A DNA stretch of 64,000 nucleotides, taken from NCBI GenBank assembly GCA_963920635.1, contig OY987299.1, positions 64,834,692 through 64,898,691 on the forward strand, read 5' to 3'. Of the stretch, positions 21,601-33,539 are shown one piece after another. The position numbers and the translations under genes are program-made. The stretch comes from Pseudeuparius sepicola (Eukaryota > Arthropoda > Insecta > Coleoptera > Anthribidae). Position 1 is the first letter of the stretch, and each line of letters starts with the position of its first letter. Under the pieces are notes generated by a model. The model was not told the DNA's origin, did not search any database, and was given only the letters and a program-made list of their open reading frames with translations.

Positions 21601-21649
21601 TTAGTTCTAAAAAGAGGAGGACGGAGGATTTGCGGCCGGCGAAGTCATG

Positions 21650-21905
21650 ATAGAAGAGAACCCCTCATGTGCTGGCACAGGCAGTGTCGCATCATCGTCT
21701 ATATATTTATTCACAGCCTTAATAAAAACAAGATTTTGATTATTAATTTTGCTACACACAATTTCATTTTTTATCAAGTAGGCTAACTTGCTATACCTAG
21801 CTTTACAACTAATTCTGATAGGAATGTTTAAAAAGGTAATTTTCTGTTCACAATAGAATCAATTCGATGTAAAAATGTATTAAGATGATTAAATCCAAGA
21901 GTATC
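21650..21905 (-). pseudogene. LINE ORF1 C-terminal part
   Basis: On the minus strand a short frame reads TLGFNHLNTFLHRIDS, a break, then IRISCKARYSKLAYLIKNEI and ends PPSSSF before the ORF2 region. This fits the end of the same ORF1 whose N-terminal half lies at 28945-29515. The two halves are separated by the 7-kb transposon insertion. A middle segment appears to be missing. The assignment rests on position and orientation rather than on a recognised motif. Confidence 0.45.
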
Positions 21906-22568
21906 GGTATGCACAGGGTGTCCCGTTTTCGACATTTTTGCAGGCTATCTCCCTTATTTTTAGAGATAGAGACTTGCGGTCTTCGCGACATTGTGCTACT
22001 TTTGTATGAAATGAAAGATGCTGAAAACAAAATTTCCATAGCCACCTTCGTTTTTAAGATACAGGGCAAAATTGAAAATTGGCAGTTTTTGGCTATCCCC
22101 TGTACTTCACTTACCTTTTCAGATATAGGAAAAGTAGAAACGCGGTTTTACATCACATTTTCTGTAGAAGCCAGTGGCATAGTGAGATTTTTGCCAGCTT
22201 TATCCACTAGATGCAAACTTTTTTTTTAAATGGAACACCCTGAATTTGTATATTTATTGAATTCGGCTTGTTTTCATCTTTTCAGAAATATATAATAGTA
22301 CAGTGGTGTCCGGATATAATGAACCCGCTTTAGCAAACTTCCGGCTATAGTGAAGTCTACTTTAGGTCCCGTAAATTTTTCCCATAAGACTAATACATTT
22401 TTTATCCGGTTATAATGATCCCGCTTATAATGAACTTCTGAATAAAGTGAACCAAATTTTATTCATGTACAGTATAAAATTTACGTTTATAGTAAACTTT
22501 CTGGGGGTTCCCCGGCCAATTCCGGTGGTTCCTGGTAGTTCCCTGATTTTAACTTCGGATGTGAAGTA

Positions 22569-22999
22569 CAGGGTGTCCCATTTTGGGTGTTTTTCTCAAA
22601 AATCTCAGTTATTATTAAAGCTAGAGAGTTGCGGTTTTCACGTCACTGTACTACTTTTTTGAGAGGAATTTGGTGGACCAATCAGATTTTAGATAAGTTT
22701 TATAGTTTCCGCGCATTGGCGCAGAACTGAAATTTTTGACTTTTTGGAAACCTCTCTCCTGGCTACAACTTATATATATATCGACAAATTTAATCAACTA
22801 TTTTTATAGATTTTTTGGCGTAGAATTGAATGGAATACTTAGTTTTTTGGTAGCGTTAATAGTTTTTGAGATATGAACCAAAGTAATATTTTTTTTAAAT
22901 GGAAACCATAGTTGACGTGAAAACCTCAACCCTCTAGCTTTAATAATAACCGAGATTTTTGAGAAAAACACCCAAAAACACCCAAAATGGGACACCCTG
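22569..22999. mobile_element. 431-bp MITE nested in the Tigger element
   Basis: It starts CAGGGTGTCCCATTTTGGGT and ends in the complement, with TA at 22567-22568 and 23000-23001. The arms share TTTTTCTCAAAAATCTC, GTTATTATTAAAGCTAGAG and a GTCAAC/GTCA.. block. The right arm has an extra CACCCAAAAA repeat. It carries no open frame of note. Confidence 0.9.
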
Positions 23000-23071
23000 T
23001 ACATTAATTTGATCAGTAGCGTTGAAGATTCTACTGAGAACAGAGTGAATCTTATGAGTTTAGGAAAAACA

Positions 23072-23220
23072 AAAACGTAAAGCGTTAACACTAAAAGACA
23101 GGTATGATATTATTCAAAAAAATACAAAATGGTGCTAAACAGAGTGACATTTGTCATGAGATAAGTTTGCCTAAAGCTACTGTGTCCGTAACTTTGAAGA
23201 AAATAATAGTTATTTATGTA
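23072..23220 (+). pseudogene. Tigger transposase N-terminal CENP-B HTH remnant
   Basis: The translation gives KRKALTLKDRYDIIQ, then a one-base frame change, then NGAKQSDICHEISLPKATVS. This is the first helix-turn-helix of pogo/Tigger transposases and CENP-B, which binds the element's ends. The catalytic domain is not present. The rest of the DNA-binding region resumes at 23835 after about 610 unrelated bases. Confidence 0.85.
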
Positions 23221-23834
23221 CCAAGGCACTGAAGTTCAACTTTTTATGACTCATGTGGAGTTTAGTTGCTGAGGCCTCTGGCCGAGGCAAATAAACCATA
23301 TTATATTTTTTGAAATCGGAAAAAAAATGTTTTATTAGGCAAGAAAATAATATTAAGGTATCACCCGTCCATGAACCGCCTACGCGCGGCGTTGCTTGAC
23401 TTTGACGATCGCTCTACCTAGGACAAGTATGATGAGACACGGCATCTTCTGACAGAAAAACCAAACTGCTGCTTCTTGTGCAGCCTACACAACAAATCTA
23501 TTGATATTCAAATTTACTAAAATATGTATACTGAAGGATTGCGCTTCTATAGGAAACAATTTCGCAATGTGTATGAAAAGTTAAATGAGCCTTTATCGGC
23601 CGGGTTTTGAATATTTGGTCACTTTTGACGGGCGATTTCTCCGCGTCTGATGTTTGATGTTTACATCTCGCCAAGGCCTACTTATTGAAAAAATCGTACA
23701 ATAATGGGCTACATTATTGTACGATTTCTGTGCTTTTAATGACGATTTTGGGACATTTTAATGCCGATTTCAAGAAAAATATATTTTATCATTATATGGT
23801 AACATTAATGATAATCGCAAAAAAAATCAGCTCA
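23221..23834. other. Unidentified insert within the Tigger transposase region
   Basis: About 610 bases separate the two halves of the Tigger DNA-binding domain. A perfect short hairpin, AAATCGTACAATAATG with its complement, lies at 23691-23728. The block GGCACTGAAGTTC...ACTCATGTGG near 23226 resembles 848-885, hinting at a dispersed repeat. No termini were defined. Confidence 0.35.
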
Positions 23835-23975
23835 TGAAGAGCTAGATAAGGGACTTTTACAGTGGTTTACTCGAAAAAGGAGAGATAATGTTCTCTTGAG
23901 TGGCCCAATGCTTCAAGCAAAAGCTTCTGAAAGGGGTAGTAAAACTGATAAAAAAGACTTTACATGTTCATGAAA
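23835..23975 (+). pseudogene. Tigger transposase second HTH (Tc5-type) remnant
   Basis: The translation EELDKGLLQWFTRKRRDNVL followed by LSGPMLQAKA matches the second helix-turn-helix of CENP-B/Tigger transposases. The frame stays open to about 23975, then stops. The DDE domain is deleted: the right inverted terminus follows within about 170 bases. The element is therefore non-autonomous. Confidence 0.85.
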
Positions 23976-24361
23976 TTTTTTACAACTGGATAATGAAATT
24001 AAACTTATTTCATCTGCATGTAACCATATAAAATAGATACATATATTACACGTAATAAATATGGGAGATTTTATTTTTCCTTTTATAGTGAACCTTGGGT
24101 ATAGTGAAGTAGTTTGTAGGCATTTTCAAGTTCACTATATCCAGACTCAACTGTATAATATACTTACTTTAAACAATAAACGGATTAATAATTACAATTT
24201 TCTCAAATTGTATGTGTGACTGTATAGTAGGCCATGAAATAAAGGAACAATATCATCATAACCATAGTAATATTAGTATATTATTATAATGCTATATAAA
24301 TACAGAAACAACAAAAACAGTTAAATTTTTTCTATAAAACATACTTGTTGGTCTTTTTAAT

Positions 24362-24539
24362 TGTAGTATTCCCGATATATATATATATTTAGGAGCAAAA
24401 AAGGTAGTTGTTTTTTATGCTAATATTGATTGTACCTTGCTTTCTTTTTGTATCAGTCTTGTTCGGGTTTTGGTAAAATAAAGACCTAAAAATACAAGTA
24501 TTCTATTACTTCTCTCGCCCATGCCAAAGATATTATATT
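24362..24539 (+). repeat. 5' LTR of gypsy element A (tentative limits)
   Basis: The interval begins TGTAGTATTCCCG, contains AATAAAG, and ends just before the probable primer-binding site TTGGCGACGAGGAT (24539-24552), a form common in insect gypsy elements. The last bases read TATTATA rather than the usual CA, so the end is approximate. No 3' LTR exists in the window. Confidence 0.55.
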
Positions 24540-24570
24540 GGCGACGAGGATTTTGTAATTCACGCGAGTT

Positions 24571-25425
24571 GTGTTAAGTCGGTTTAAAATGACGGACACT
24601 AACGTGCCATATAGTGGGCATATTCAAGAATTCATGCCATCCACTTCAGATTGGTCAATTTACAAACGTCGATTGCAGAATTATTTTACTGCCAATGAAA
24701 TTAAGAACGATGACAGGAAAAGAGCAATTCTTCTTAGTTTATTAAACGAAGAAGCGTACAAACTCTTGTTTGACATGTGTTATCCAGTAGAACCCGAGAA
24801 GAAAACACATGCAGAGATTATCAATCTGATGGATACGTATTTCAAAGCTGAGGTATCGGTATTTGCCGACCACAAAAAATTTTTCGAGGCGAGAAAAATT
24901 CCTAGTGAAACACCTAAGGAATGGGCAGCACGATTGCGAAATTTAGCTTCCACGTGTAGTTTTGGAAATGCGGAGCAAATTGAACAGGCCCTAGTGAATA
25001 GATTTGTCATTGGGTACGAAAATGGTAAGGTGAAAGACCGACTGTTTGAAGAGGATGCTGCAACAGTGAAGTTTGTTAAAGTGGTGGAGTTAGCATCGTC
25101 AAAATGCGCCGCTCTTCAACTTCATTGCACATGGTCGGTGAATAGGGAACCGGAGATTCAGTATGCTGGTTCCAGAGCACACGGTGGGGAGCAAACGCGG
25201 CCGCCAACCTCCAGACAGGGTACGTACCGAGGGGACCCGGGAGACGCCGCTTCCACCAGCTCCGCAGGCGCAAATTTCGTCAGAGCCGGAGTTCGTGGGG
25301 AGCCTTCTACAGCGTCGTCAGCGAGCAGAAAAAATGCAGCGTTTGTGGCCGCAAAAACCATACACCAGATAAGTGTGCGTATCGTGATTGTTGTTGTCAT
25401 ATTTGCTCGAGGAAAGGTCATTTAG
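24571..25425 (+). pseudogene. gag: Gypsy element A gag
   Basis: 284 codons from the in-frame ATG; the second Met, MTDTNVPYSGHIQEF, is also a plausible start. Residues about 20-190 resemble insect gypsy gag proteins, with WSIYKRRLQNYFTANEI and the block PKEWAARLRNLASTCSFG. The C-terminal part, from about residue 190, runs out of frame. Two well-formed CCHC knuckles, CSVCGRKNHTPDKC and CHICSRKGHLAPMC, are encoded at 25336-25430 in the downstream protease frame. The shift may be a normal gag-pol frame relation or a mutation. Gag packages element RNA in virus-like particles. Confidence 0.8.
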
Positions 25426-26147
25426 CGCCAATGTGTCCAAACAAAATGCAACAGAATAAACCAAAATCTTTTGGAAAGCATAATTTTCTAGACTCTGAGG
25501 ACTATTCCTTATATAATATTGAAGGAGGCAATGACCAAATTTTCATTGACATATCAATTAAAAACAAAACATATACCTTTAGTTTGGACACAGGCGCAAG
25601 TCACAGTGTAATCTCTGAAAGCTTTTATAATGAATTTTTCTTTGGAATATTTCCATTAATCGAATCAGATTTAATATTTACCTTTTATAATAAAACTAAA
25701 CTTTTTCCGTTAGGTTACATTACTTGCGAGTTTATGTATAGAAATATTTCGTACAATTTGAAAATATATGTTATGGCGCCATTGTTAGGCCGAGATTTCT
25801 ATTATCTGTGTGGGTTATGTATTTCGCACTTGATTTCCATAAGTCAAAAGGAAGATTTGGAATTTCTTATGATAAAATATCAGCAAGTTTTTTCTCCGGG
25901 TGTGGGTACTTTTAATAAAGGGGTTATTTCCATCAAGTTGACAGATCCGTCTGTTACGCCTAAATTTTTCCGAGCGAGGCCGTTACCATTTGCGATTCGG
26001 GAAAAGGTGGAGGTAGAACTAGAGCGTTTATGTAAGCTGCAAATCATTGAACCTGTAGAATATTCCGAATGGGGAACACCTATTGTTCCGGTGCTTAAAA
26101 AAAAATTGATCGGTCAGGCTTTGTGGGGATTTCAAAGTAACCCTTAA
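25336..26147 (+). pseudogene. pol: Gypsy element A knuckles, protease and start of RT
   Basis: The frame covers the two CCHC knuckles, then a retropepsin-like protease with FSLDTGASHSVIS, then the RT connection and finger start (RPLPFAIREKVEVELERL, WGTPIVPVLKK). It ends after a run of A near 26100, where a frame change and loss of the expected Lys-Asp-Gly residues break the RT. The next bases continue the RT in another frame (RLCGDFKVTLNPYIEIDQFP). The protease would process the gag-pol precursor. Confidence 0.8.
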
Positions 26148-27310
26148 CCCCTATATTGAAATTGATCAATTTCCCTTACCGCGGATAGAAGAACTTTTTG
26201 TTAAATTACAAGGAGGTGTAACATTTACCAAATTAGACCTTTCGAAGGCATACCAACAAGTTTGTTTAGATGACGAGTCAAAAAAATTAGTCACAATATC
26301 AACACATAAGGGGCTTTTCAGATACAACCGAGCGCCATTTGGAATAGCCAGTATTCCCGCAAAATTTCAGAAAATTGTAGAAAGCTTACTACAAGGTTTA
26401 GACGGGGTTGTATCATTTATGGATGATATCTTAATTACAGGGCGAGATAGAATAAATATTGCGAGGCTAGAACAAGTTTTAGGTAGATTAGAAAACGCGG
26501 GATTAAAATTATCCTCTGAAAAATGTCATTTTTTTGAATCCAAAATAACTTATCTAGGATACGATATAGATAAAGAAGGGTTACATACATCGGAATCAAA
26601 AATTTCCGTCAATTTTCCTAACCCGCATAACGTTACGACTGTAAAATCTTTCTTGAGGTTAGTAAATTATTATGGGAAATTTGTAAAAAATTTATCAACT
26701 ATATTACACCCATTACATAATCTCTTGAAAATTAATTCTAAGTGGGTCTGGACAAAAGAATGCCAAGAGGCTTTCGAAAGCGTAAAAAGAATATTAATTT
26801 CGGTTCCCGTATTGAAGCATTATAATCCTGATCTACCAGTAAAATTAACTACAGATGCTAGTAACTATGGAGTGGGGGCAGTCATATCCCATGTTTGTCC
26901 GGATGGGCAGGAAAAACCCATAGCTTACAGTTCACGTACGTTGTCATCTGCAGAGACAAATTATTGTCAACTAGAAAAAGAGGCATTATCTGTTATTTTT
27001 GGGTTATGTAAGTTTCATACATATTTATACGGGCGTAAATTTACCCTGGTGATAGATAATAAACCATATATTTTTCATCCCTCCAAAAATATTCCACAGT
27101 ATGCCGCAAATCGACTTCGAAGATGAGCCATTATTTTATCTAGCTATAATTATGACATCGAGTTTGTTAAGTCAGAAAAAAATTGTGCCGATGCGCTATC
27201 AAGGCTTCCGGAACCACTTGAAGACGATTCGTTAGAAGAAGTTGATTTAAATTTTATGCATTATTTTAATGAGAACGAACACATTCCAATGTCTTTCAAA
27301 ATTATCCAGG
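26120..27310 (+). pseudogene. pol: Gypsy element A RT and RNase H
   Basis: RT motifs are in order: FTKLDLSKAYQQV (motif A), APFGIASIPAKFQ (motif B) and SFMDDILITG (motif C, FMDD rather than YVDD). Then comes the connection LGYDIDKEGLH and RNase H with KLTTDASNYGVGAV, LEKEALSVIFGL and TLVIDNKPY. At 27124 a TGA replaces the expected Trp in the block leading to AIILSSYNYDIEF. The frame then stays open to the N-terminus of integrase. Copy is inactive because of this stop and the frame changes before and after it. Confidence 0.85.
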
Positions 27311-28183
27311 ATGCCACTGGTAAAGACGAAACTTAAAAAAAATATATTTTCACTAGTGAAATTGGGGTGGCCACAAAGTAAAAATATAAAAAAAGATATT
27401 TTTATAGCGCCATACTATAAAATTCGCCACGAATTGAGTATCGAAAACGACTGTTTAATGTGGAACAATCGTTTAATTATACCTACTAATTTGCGCATGT
27501 TAGAGAGTTTACATAGCACGCACATGGGTGTGGTAAAAATGAAAAGTTTGGCGCGTTCGTATTTTTGGTGGCCAGACCTCAGTAAAAATATTGAGATAAT
27601 GTGCAGCAGCTGTGAAAATTGTTTAGTGCATAAAAAGTCACCGGACAAAGCAGTTTTAACTAGTTGGCCTTGGCCTAATGAACCTTGGTACCGTCTGCAT
27701 ATTGACTTTTTAGGGCCATTTTTACAAAAACAATTTTTAATTATTTTAGATGCTCATAGCAAATGGTTAGAGGTATACCCTATGAACTCCATAACCTCTG
27801 CTCTAACTATTGAAGTTCTTAGATCATGTTTTGCTAGGTTCGGATTGCCAAAACAAATAGTTTCGGATAATGGAACGTCTTTCTGTTCTAGAGAGTTTGA
27901 AGATTTTTTAGAAAAAAATAATATAACACATATAACTACCCCACCTTTTCACCCTGCTTCAAACGGAGCGGCCGAAAACTCAGTAAAAACTATAAAAAAC
28001 GCATTACGTAACGGACTGGGCTCGAGTAAAAAAATAAATATCAACAAAGTTTTGAATAATTTTCTTTTTGATTACAGAATAACCCCTCATTGTACCACTA
28101 AAAATAGCCCAGCAAAATTAATGTTTGGGAGAGAGTTGCGAAATCGTTTTGATACTTTGCTTTGCAAACGTTGCTCAAAATGA
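27269..28183 (+). pseudogene. pol: Gypsy element A integrase
   Basis: 304 open codons. The zinc-binding region reads LHSTHMGVVKMKSLARSYFW with CSSCENC. The DDE core has RLHIDFLGPF, IVSDNGTSFC and GAAENSVKTIKN, giving all three acidic residues. The protein ends at 28183 in KRCSK, where unrelated sequence with a minus-strand mariner transposase scrap begins, so the C-terminal domain and 3' LTR are missing. Integrase would insert element cDNA. Confidence 0.85.
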
Positions 28184-28385
28184 TGGAGTGACCTTGGTGG
28201 CCACCTTATAGGTCCATTAGTTTCTATCAATTTTTCATGAAAATGATTTTCCAAAAAGGATGTATTGTCTTTTGGGCCAAGGAAATGTCGTCTAGTAATT
28301 CTGGTATAGCTTCTTGCAAAATATTCAGGTAGCATTCAGTTGAAAGATTCCTTTCATAAATTCGAAAAGCTATTTGTCGCCCAAG
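28184..28385 (-). pseudogene. Mariner-like transposase fragment
   Basis: On the minus strand: ERNLSTECYLNILQEAIPEL, then HFHEKLIETNGPIRWPPRS in another frame. These match the central region of mariner-type transposases, namely the GERYL..L block and the GPI.WPPRSPDL block before the last catalytic Asp. The N-terminus, the first Asp and the C-terminus are absent, and the gypsy element joins at the C-terminal side. It is probably what remains of the transposase of the surrounding long-TIR transposon. Confidence 0.65.
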
Positions 28386-28944
28386 CTCAAGCCGAATCTA
28401 CCCTGTCGTTGTGGGCTATTATCATACTTTTCAAAATACTGATAAACACTCATTTCGGCAATTTTTCTCATGACAGGTCACTAGTATCAAAATATAATAT
28501 TGTTTTATATGTCAACAGCGCCATGGCCTACTATTATAGTTTTTGAGAAAATTGTAATTAATTCGTTTAATGTTTAAAATTAGTATATTGTACTATTATA
28601 TATTTCTGAAAAGCTGAAAACAGGACGAATTCAAATATCTATACAAATACAGACTGTTACATTAAAAAAAGTTTGCTTTAAATCTCCGAAATGGATAAAC
28701 CTAGCAAAAATGTGACTACACCACTGGATTCTACAAAAAAAAGTTATATGTTCCATGTTCCTATATGTGAAACGGTACTGAGGTAAAGGGGATAGCCAAA
28801 AACTGCCAATTTACTATTACTGTATCTTAAAAACAAAGGTGGCTATGAAAATTTTGTTGTGTCGGGAAAACCGCAAGTCTCTATCTCTAAAAATAAGGGA
28901 GATAGTTTACAAAAGTGTCGAAAATGGGACTCCCTGTACATCAA

Positions 28945-29515
28945 TACATGCAGTCATAATTTAAGAATACTCCATATTTTCGGAGGTTTTTTTGTTAGCA
29001 AAATCATTATAACCCGCAAGAACAATCACATAATCCTTATCCGTCTTTAGTTAAACAGGCTGCGTTTTCAATTATCTTGTCAAACGATGCACCACCCTTG
29101 ATAATTGAAAGCAAGGAGAAATCTTCAAAGTATTTATGAATTGACAGAGCTCCTTGAAGGACTCTACCATTCTCATCAGAGAGGATTAATAACTTGTTTG
29201 AAGGTTTAGAAAATTTTTCACTTAGGTCTCAACCAAGATTCAGCTCTTTGCTGTTAATGCAGGTGGATACCGATTCTGTCTGCGTTGAATGAGTCGAGCA
29301 CTGTTGTTTAGGTGCACACATTTCTTGACGCATGACTTTAACTTCTTCCTGTATTTCCAGGAGTTCATTTAGAAAAGAGTTATTGCTCATTTCGAGGGTG
29401 GATATTGTGACAATCATATCTCTATTTGTAGCCTCATACTCGCGTCTCATGCTTTCTAAGTCATGAATGAATTCTTTATTCTGTTTCAATTCATGCACGA
29501 ACTAACAAAAAAATG
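28945..29515 (-). pseudogene. LINE ORF1 fragment: coiled coil plus SGNH-type start (left arm copy)
   Basis: On the minus strand, about 90 residues starting MHELKQNKEFIHDLESM form a heptad-rich coiled coil (EIQEEVKVMRQEM), followed by a Cys/Thr/Ser stretch. After one stop codon comes LSDENGRVLQGAL, then SIIKGG.SFDKIIENA and DYVIVLAGYND. The last part resembles the core of SGNH hydrolase/esterase-like domains seen in some LINE ORF1 proteins. Translation stops within 20 residues, at the junction with the mariner-like transposon. The near-identical copy at 33540-34051 is in opposite orientation. Confidence 0.6.
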
Positions 29516-30059
29516 TCGTCACATCTTCGAACAAGTTAGTTGCCGCTGTGGTCGCTAGGTATCACAATGTTGCCACTTTCCTCAAAAAATTCAAATAACA
29601 ACCAAAGGGTTTTCACATTTTAAAAAAGTCTCGAGGGTGGTATCAAAGATGTACTGTCCTCTGTGCGACTCTCAGTAATTATTTTCCCTGGCCTGGAAAT
29701 TTCTTTTAATGATAAAATATTTTGTATACAATAGTCAAACTTTTTAAGTTGCCCCCCCCCCCCAATCATATTTTCTGGGTGCGGCACTGGACACCTGTCC
29801 TGCTAACTGTATAGAGGCTGATATTGATTTTTCTCTCCTTTCACAGAAGGCAGATGCGCGACAAATCTAGGAATGCAGAGGCACAGTGGCGTAGTAGAAA
29901 TATTTTACACAAGCTGCATATAATTTTGAACGAAAAACAAATTAAAAGCGGATACATTGTGTGCCAGGGGGAGACAGATACAGGGAAGTGTTAAAATAAC
30001 AAATAAATTTGGTGTTGAGAATGCAAATTAAAAAATATATATTCTATTCTTGTGATAGA

Positions 30060-32235
30060 CTATATCTACTTATGAATGTTTAGTCTATAAGAAAAAGATG
30101 AAGACCAAGGCTTCGAATTTCAAGGGACAAGTAATTTTAGAAATACGTAAATAAGAGAGGTATACCCAATTGCTGTAAGAAGTCTGGATTTTGTCAGGTG
30201 ACAATTCTTAACAAAATCCCTAGGAATTTTCTGTTATCCATTAGCATATATGCGTCACAACCAGTTAATGACGTCACTCATAGATTTATTATGGTAAAAG
30301 TTACTTAAGTGATATGAATAAGAGGTTATTAAAATAAAAACCCTATTGCAATCAAAATTATTATAGCTCTACAAATAACAAGAATAATTGAAAACGTCAT
30401 ATAAAACTTTTCATTTTGGTATTTTTGGTATAATCAACTGCTTGTTGCAGCGTCTATGCGCGGACTCAGGCAACTTTGACCTCCATGTGTCAAAGTGACA
30501 GTGAAGGTTTTCAGAATCGTTCAAACTAGTTCAAACATTTGCCAGTTTTACCATTATCTGTGTTGTCCTTGCTCTCGTTGTTACTTTTTGTGTTATGCAA
30601 ATGGGCTCATTACTGACCTGAACTTATGACCCGATTGCATTTTGCTTCATTGACGCCTAGTAAGGTCTTCATAAAAAAAAACGACTATACCTATTTAATC
30701 TTGGACCGTTTATATTTTGGCAGGTCTGAGGAAGATCTAAATAAAAAATCATTGTTTGAAATATCTGTAGTTATTTGTTATTCGATGTTGGAAAAATGTA
30801 ACCCTGTGACCAATAATCAAGCCACGAATGCTATTGGGTAAAGCACATACAGGAATTTGCAAAGAACAAAGGCAATGTAAATTAATGTTATCAAACCTGT
30901 TTCATTTTTTTTGTTATAATATTTTGTTATCGTTCATAACTTCATTACGAGTAGTACTGTATAGTAGGATTGAAAAGTGGGGTTATGGGTATAATAACCC
31001 AAAGACTGTGGGTAGGAATAAAAAATCATTCTGTACATAAAATATTTTATGAGATATTTTTCTTTTGATATACCTACCTAAATAAAATACTTGAAATTTT
31101 GATGAGTTACTTATCTAATTCACTGTGAGACGTTACTGGTCTTAGTACATTTACCAAAAATATTAAATTGTATTCAGAGAACACTTATTAGTTAACATTT
31201 CTGCTATATTATATGTATACACTGTTTTCTCGTTTTTGAATTCTTGACATCAATGCTCCATATAATTAGTAAATCTGATATTAGACAATTAACATTTGTC
31301 TATATTGAAAATCTAATAATAGTTTGACGTTTGCGATTTAAACTTGCTATCTAGAAATATAATCCAAGGTTTGATAACATTAATTTACATTGCCTTTGTT
31401 CTTTGCAAATTCCTATACGTGCTTTACCCAATAGCATAAGTGGCTTGATTATGGGGTTACATTTTTCCAATATCGAATAACAAATAACTACAGACATTTC
31501 AAACAATGATTTTTTTATTTAGGATATCCTCAGACCAGCCAAAATATAAACGGTCCAAGATTAAATAGGTATAGTAAAATTTTTTTATGACGTCCTTACT
31601 AGAACCCTCAATTGGTAGTTTCGACATCCTAAGTTGGCATCAATGCAGCAAAATGCAATCGGGTCATAAGTTCAGGTCAGCAATGAATCCATTCGCATAA
31701 CACAAAAAGTAACAATGAAAGCAAGAACAACACAGATAATGGTAAAACTGACAAATGTTTGAACCAGTTTGAACGATTTGGAACACCTTCACTATCACTT
31801 TGACATATGAAAGTCAAATTTGCCTGAGTCCGCACATAGACGCTGCAATAAGCAGTTGATTATACCAAAAAAATACCAAAATGAAAAGTTATATATGACA
31901 TTTTAAATCATTATTGTTATTTGTAAAGCTATAATTGTGATTGCAATAGGGTTTTTATTTAATTAAGCTCTTATTCATTTCACTTGGGTAACTCTTACCA
32001 TAATAAATCAATGAGTGACGTCATTAACTGGTTGTGATGCATATATGCTAATGAATAACAGAAAATTCTTAGGGATTTTGTGAAGAATTGTCATCTGACA
32101 AAATCCAGACTTCTTACAGCAATTGGGTATACCTCCCTTATTTACGTATTTCTAAAATTACTTGTCCCGTCCCTTGAAATTCGAAACCTTGGTCTTCATC
32201 TTTTTCTTATAGACTAAACATTCATAAGTAGACTT
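30060..32235. repeat. Inner palindrome with roughly 840-bp arms
   Basis: The inner arms share GTGACGTCATTAACTGGTTG-type blocks, CAAAATCCAGACTTCTTACA and a stretch rich in coding-like triplets, but the open frames (such as 30626-30841) contain no recognised domain and are not conserved between the arms. The centre, 30900-31375, is single-copy AT-rich DNA. It could be an independent fold-back element or part of the larger duplication. Confidence 0.75.
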
Positions 32236-33117
32236 ACGAGTCTATATGACATATCGCTGTACCTGTCTATTTTAAGTATAATGTATTTGAACCGTGTTAT
32301 AAGATATTTTTTACAAGCTTTCATTACTGCATAATTGATTTAAAATAGACAAAACGTATGAGGGAGGTAGGTAGAATAAATTAAATAATAATTAATAAAA
32401 TGATTCTAATTAGATAATAAATGTGGGAGAGAGATCATAATGCTATACAGGGCATGCAATATAATCCCTCATTACAGCAAAGGGATAAATATATAATATA
32501 TTACTCCAATTATAGGAAATAAGGAAATATAGGTTAGAAAGAAACAAAAGAAACTATGTAAGAGAAGATTGAATAGAATAAATTTGTGTATTGTTAAATA
32601 TTTATTAACAAGTTAGACGAAAATATAAGCCATACAGGGGCGGGTATTGAATTTTTTTTATCGCAAAGGGGAATAATTGAATCATAATTATATGAAAAAT
32701 ATGGTGGCAGGGTATTGCTTCCATATAAAATGTTAATTTTACTGTTGTTTGAATAAATGGGATATGTATGGATATGGGTAGATGTGGTTAGATAATTATT
32801 ATAGCACTAAAACGTTTTGCGAGAGGTCTAGATTTCACAATTAGGTGACAAAACTCGACTCTGTCTACGATAAGTTTTTAATGTTTTTTTTAACTATGTG
32901 AGGCCTCTTTCCTGCAATTGTGTACATCCAATAAAAGTATATTTTTTATTGTGGTAGGGAGTATATGAATCTGTTAATGTTATATTGTAAATCCAAAGCT
33001 AAAAGTATCTATGCAGGAATTACGTCGTTGGTTTTCCGTAAGTTACTTTATCAGCTATTCTTTAATTTTGCTAGTACGTGTACCTATATGTTACTCTGAA
33101 ATAATATAAAAGCACTG
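32236..33117. other. Unpaired AT-rich segment of the right arm
   Basis: This segment has no counterpart in the left arm, apart from about 95 unrelated bases there. It contains no open frame of note. It may be a later insertion, or the left arm may have lost it. Confidence 0.5.
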
Positions 33118-33539
33118 CAATGTATCCGCTTTTAATTTGTTTTTTGTTCAAAATTATATGCAGCTTGTGTAAAATATTTCTACTACGCCACTGTGCCTCT
33201 GCATTCCTAGATTTGTCGCGTATCTGCCTTCTGTGAAAGGAGAGAAAAATCAATATCAGCCTCTATACAGTTAGCAGGACAGGTGTCCAATGGCGCACCC
33301 AGAAAATATGATTGGGGGGGGGGGGGGGCAACTTAAAAAGTTTGACTATTGTATACAAAATATTTTACGATTAAAAGAAATTTCCAGGCCAGGTCTCAGA
33401 TTGGGAAAATAATTGCTGAGAGTCGCACAGAGGACACCCTAGAGACTTTTTTAAAATGTGAAAACCCTGTGGTTGTTATTTGAATTTTTTGAGGAAATGG
33501 CAACATTGTGATTCATTGTTCGAAGATGTGACGACATTT

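Larger units (their letters stand above)
22301..24153 (+). mobile_element. pogo/Tigger-like transposon with TA target
   Basis: TA, then CAGTGGTGTCCGGATATAAT at the left; TTCACTATATCCAGACTCAA followed by CTG and TA at the right. These are typical pogo/Tigger inverted termini. Transposase remnants with CENP-B-like DNA-binding domains lie inside. The element is inserted in the left TIR of the mariner-like transposon, whose arm continues on both sides. Confidence 0.85.
21914..28936. mobile_element. Long-TIR mariner-like transposon, host to several insertions
   Basis: The left end starts CAGGGTGTCCCGTTTTCGAC and the right end closes with GTCGAAAATGGGACTCCCTG. Inverted arms run from 21914 to about 22300, continue after the Tigger insertion at 24156-24240, and match 28490-28936, for a total TIR of about 450 bp. 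Inside lie a Tigger element, a gypsy element and a minus-strand transposase scrap (28184-28385). The whole unit interrupts the LINE ORF1. TA is visible on the right flank only. Confidence 0.7.
18290..29515 (-). mobile_element. Jockey/CR1-like LINE, split by nested insertions
   Basis: Read on the minus strand from about 29515 to 18290: ORF1 with coiled coil and SGNH-type block, then endonuclease, then RT. ORF1 is cut by a 7-kb composite transposon (21914-28936). The RT is cut by a hAT MITE (18902-19705). Both insertions are younger than the LINE. The 5' end is missing beyond 29515, where homology to the ORF1 N-terminus stops. The 3' end near 18290 lacks a visible poly(A) tail. Confidence 0.75.
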
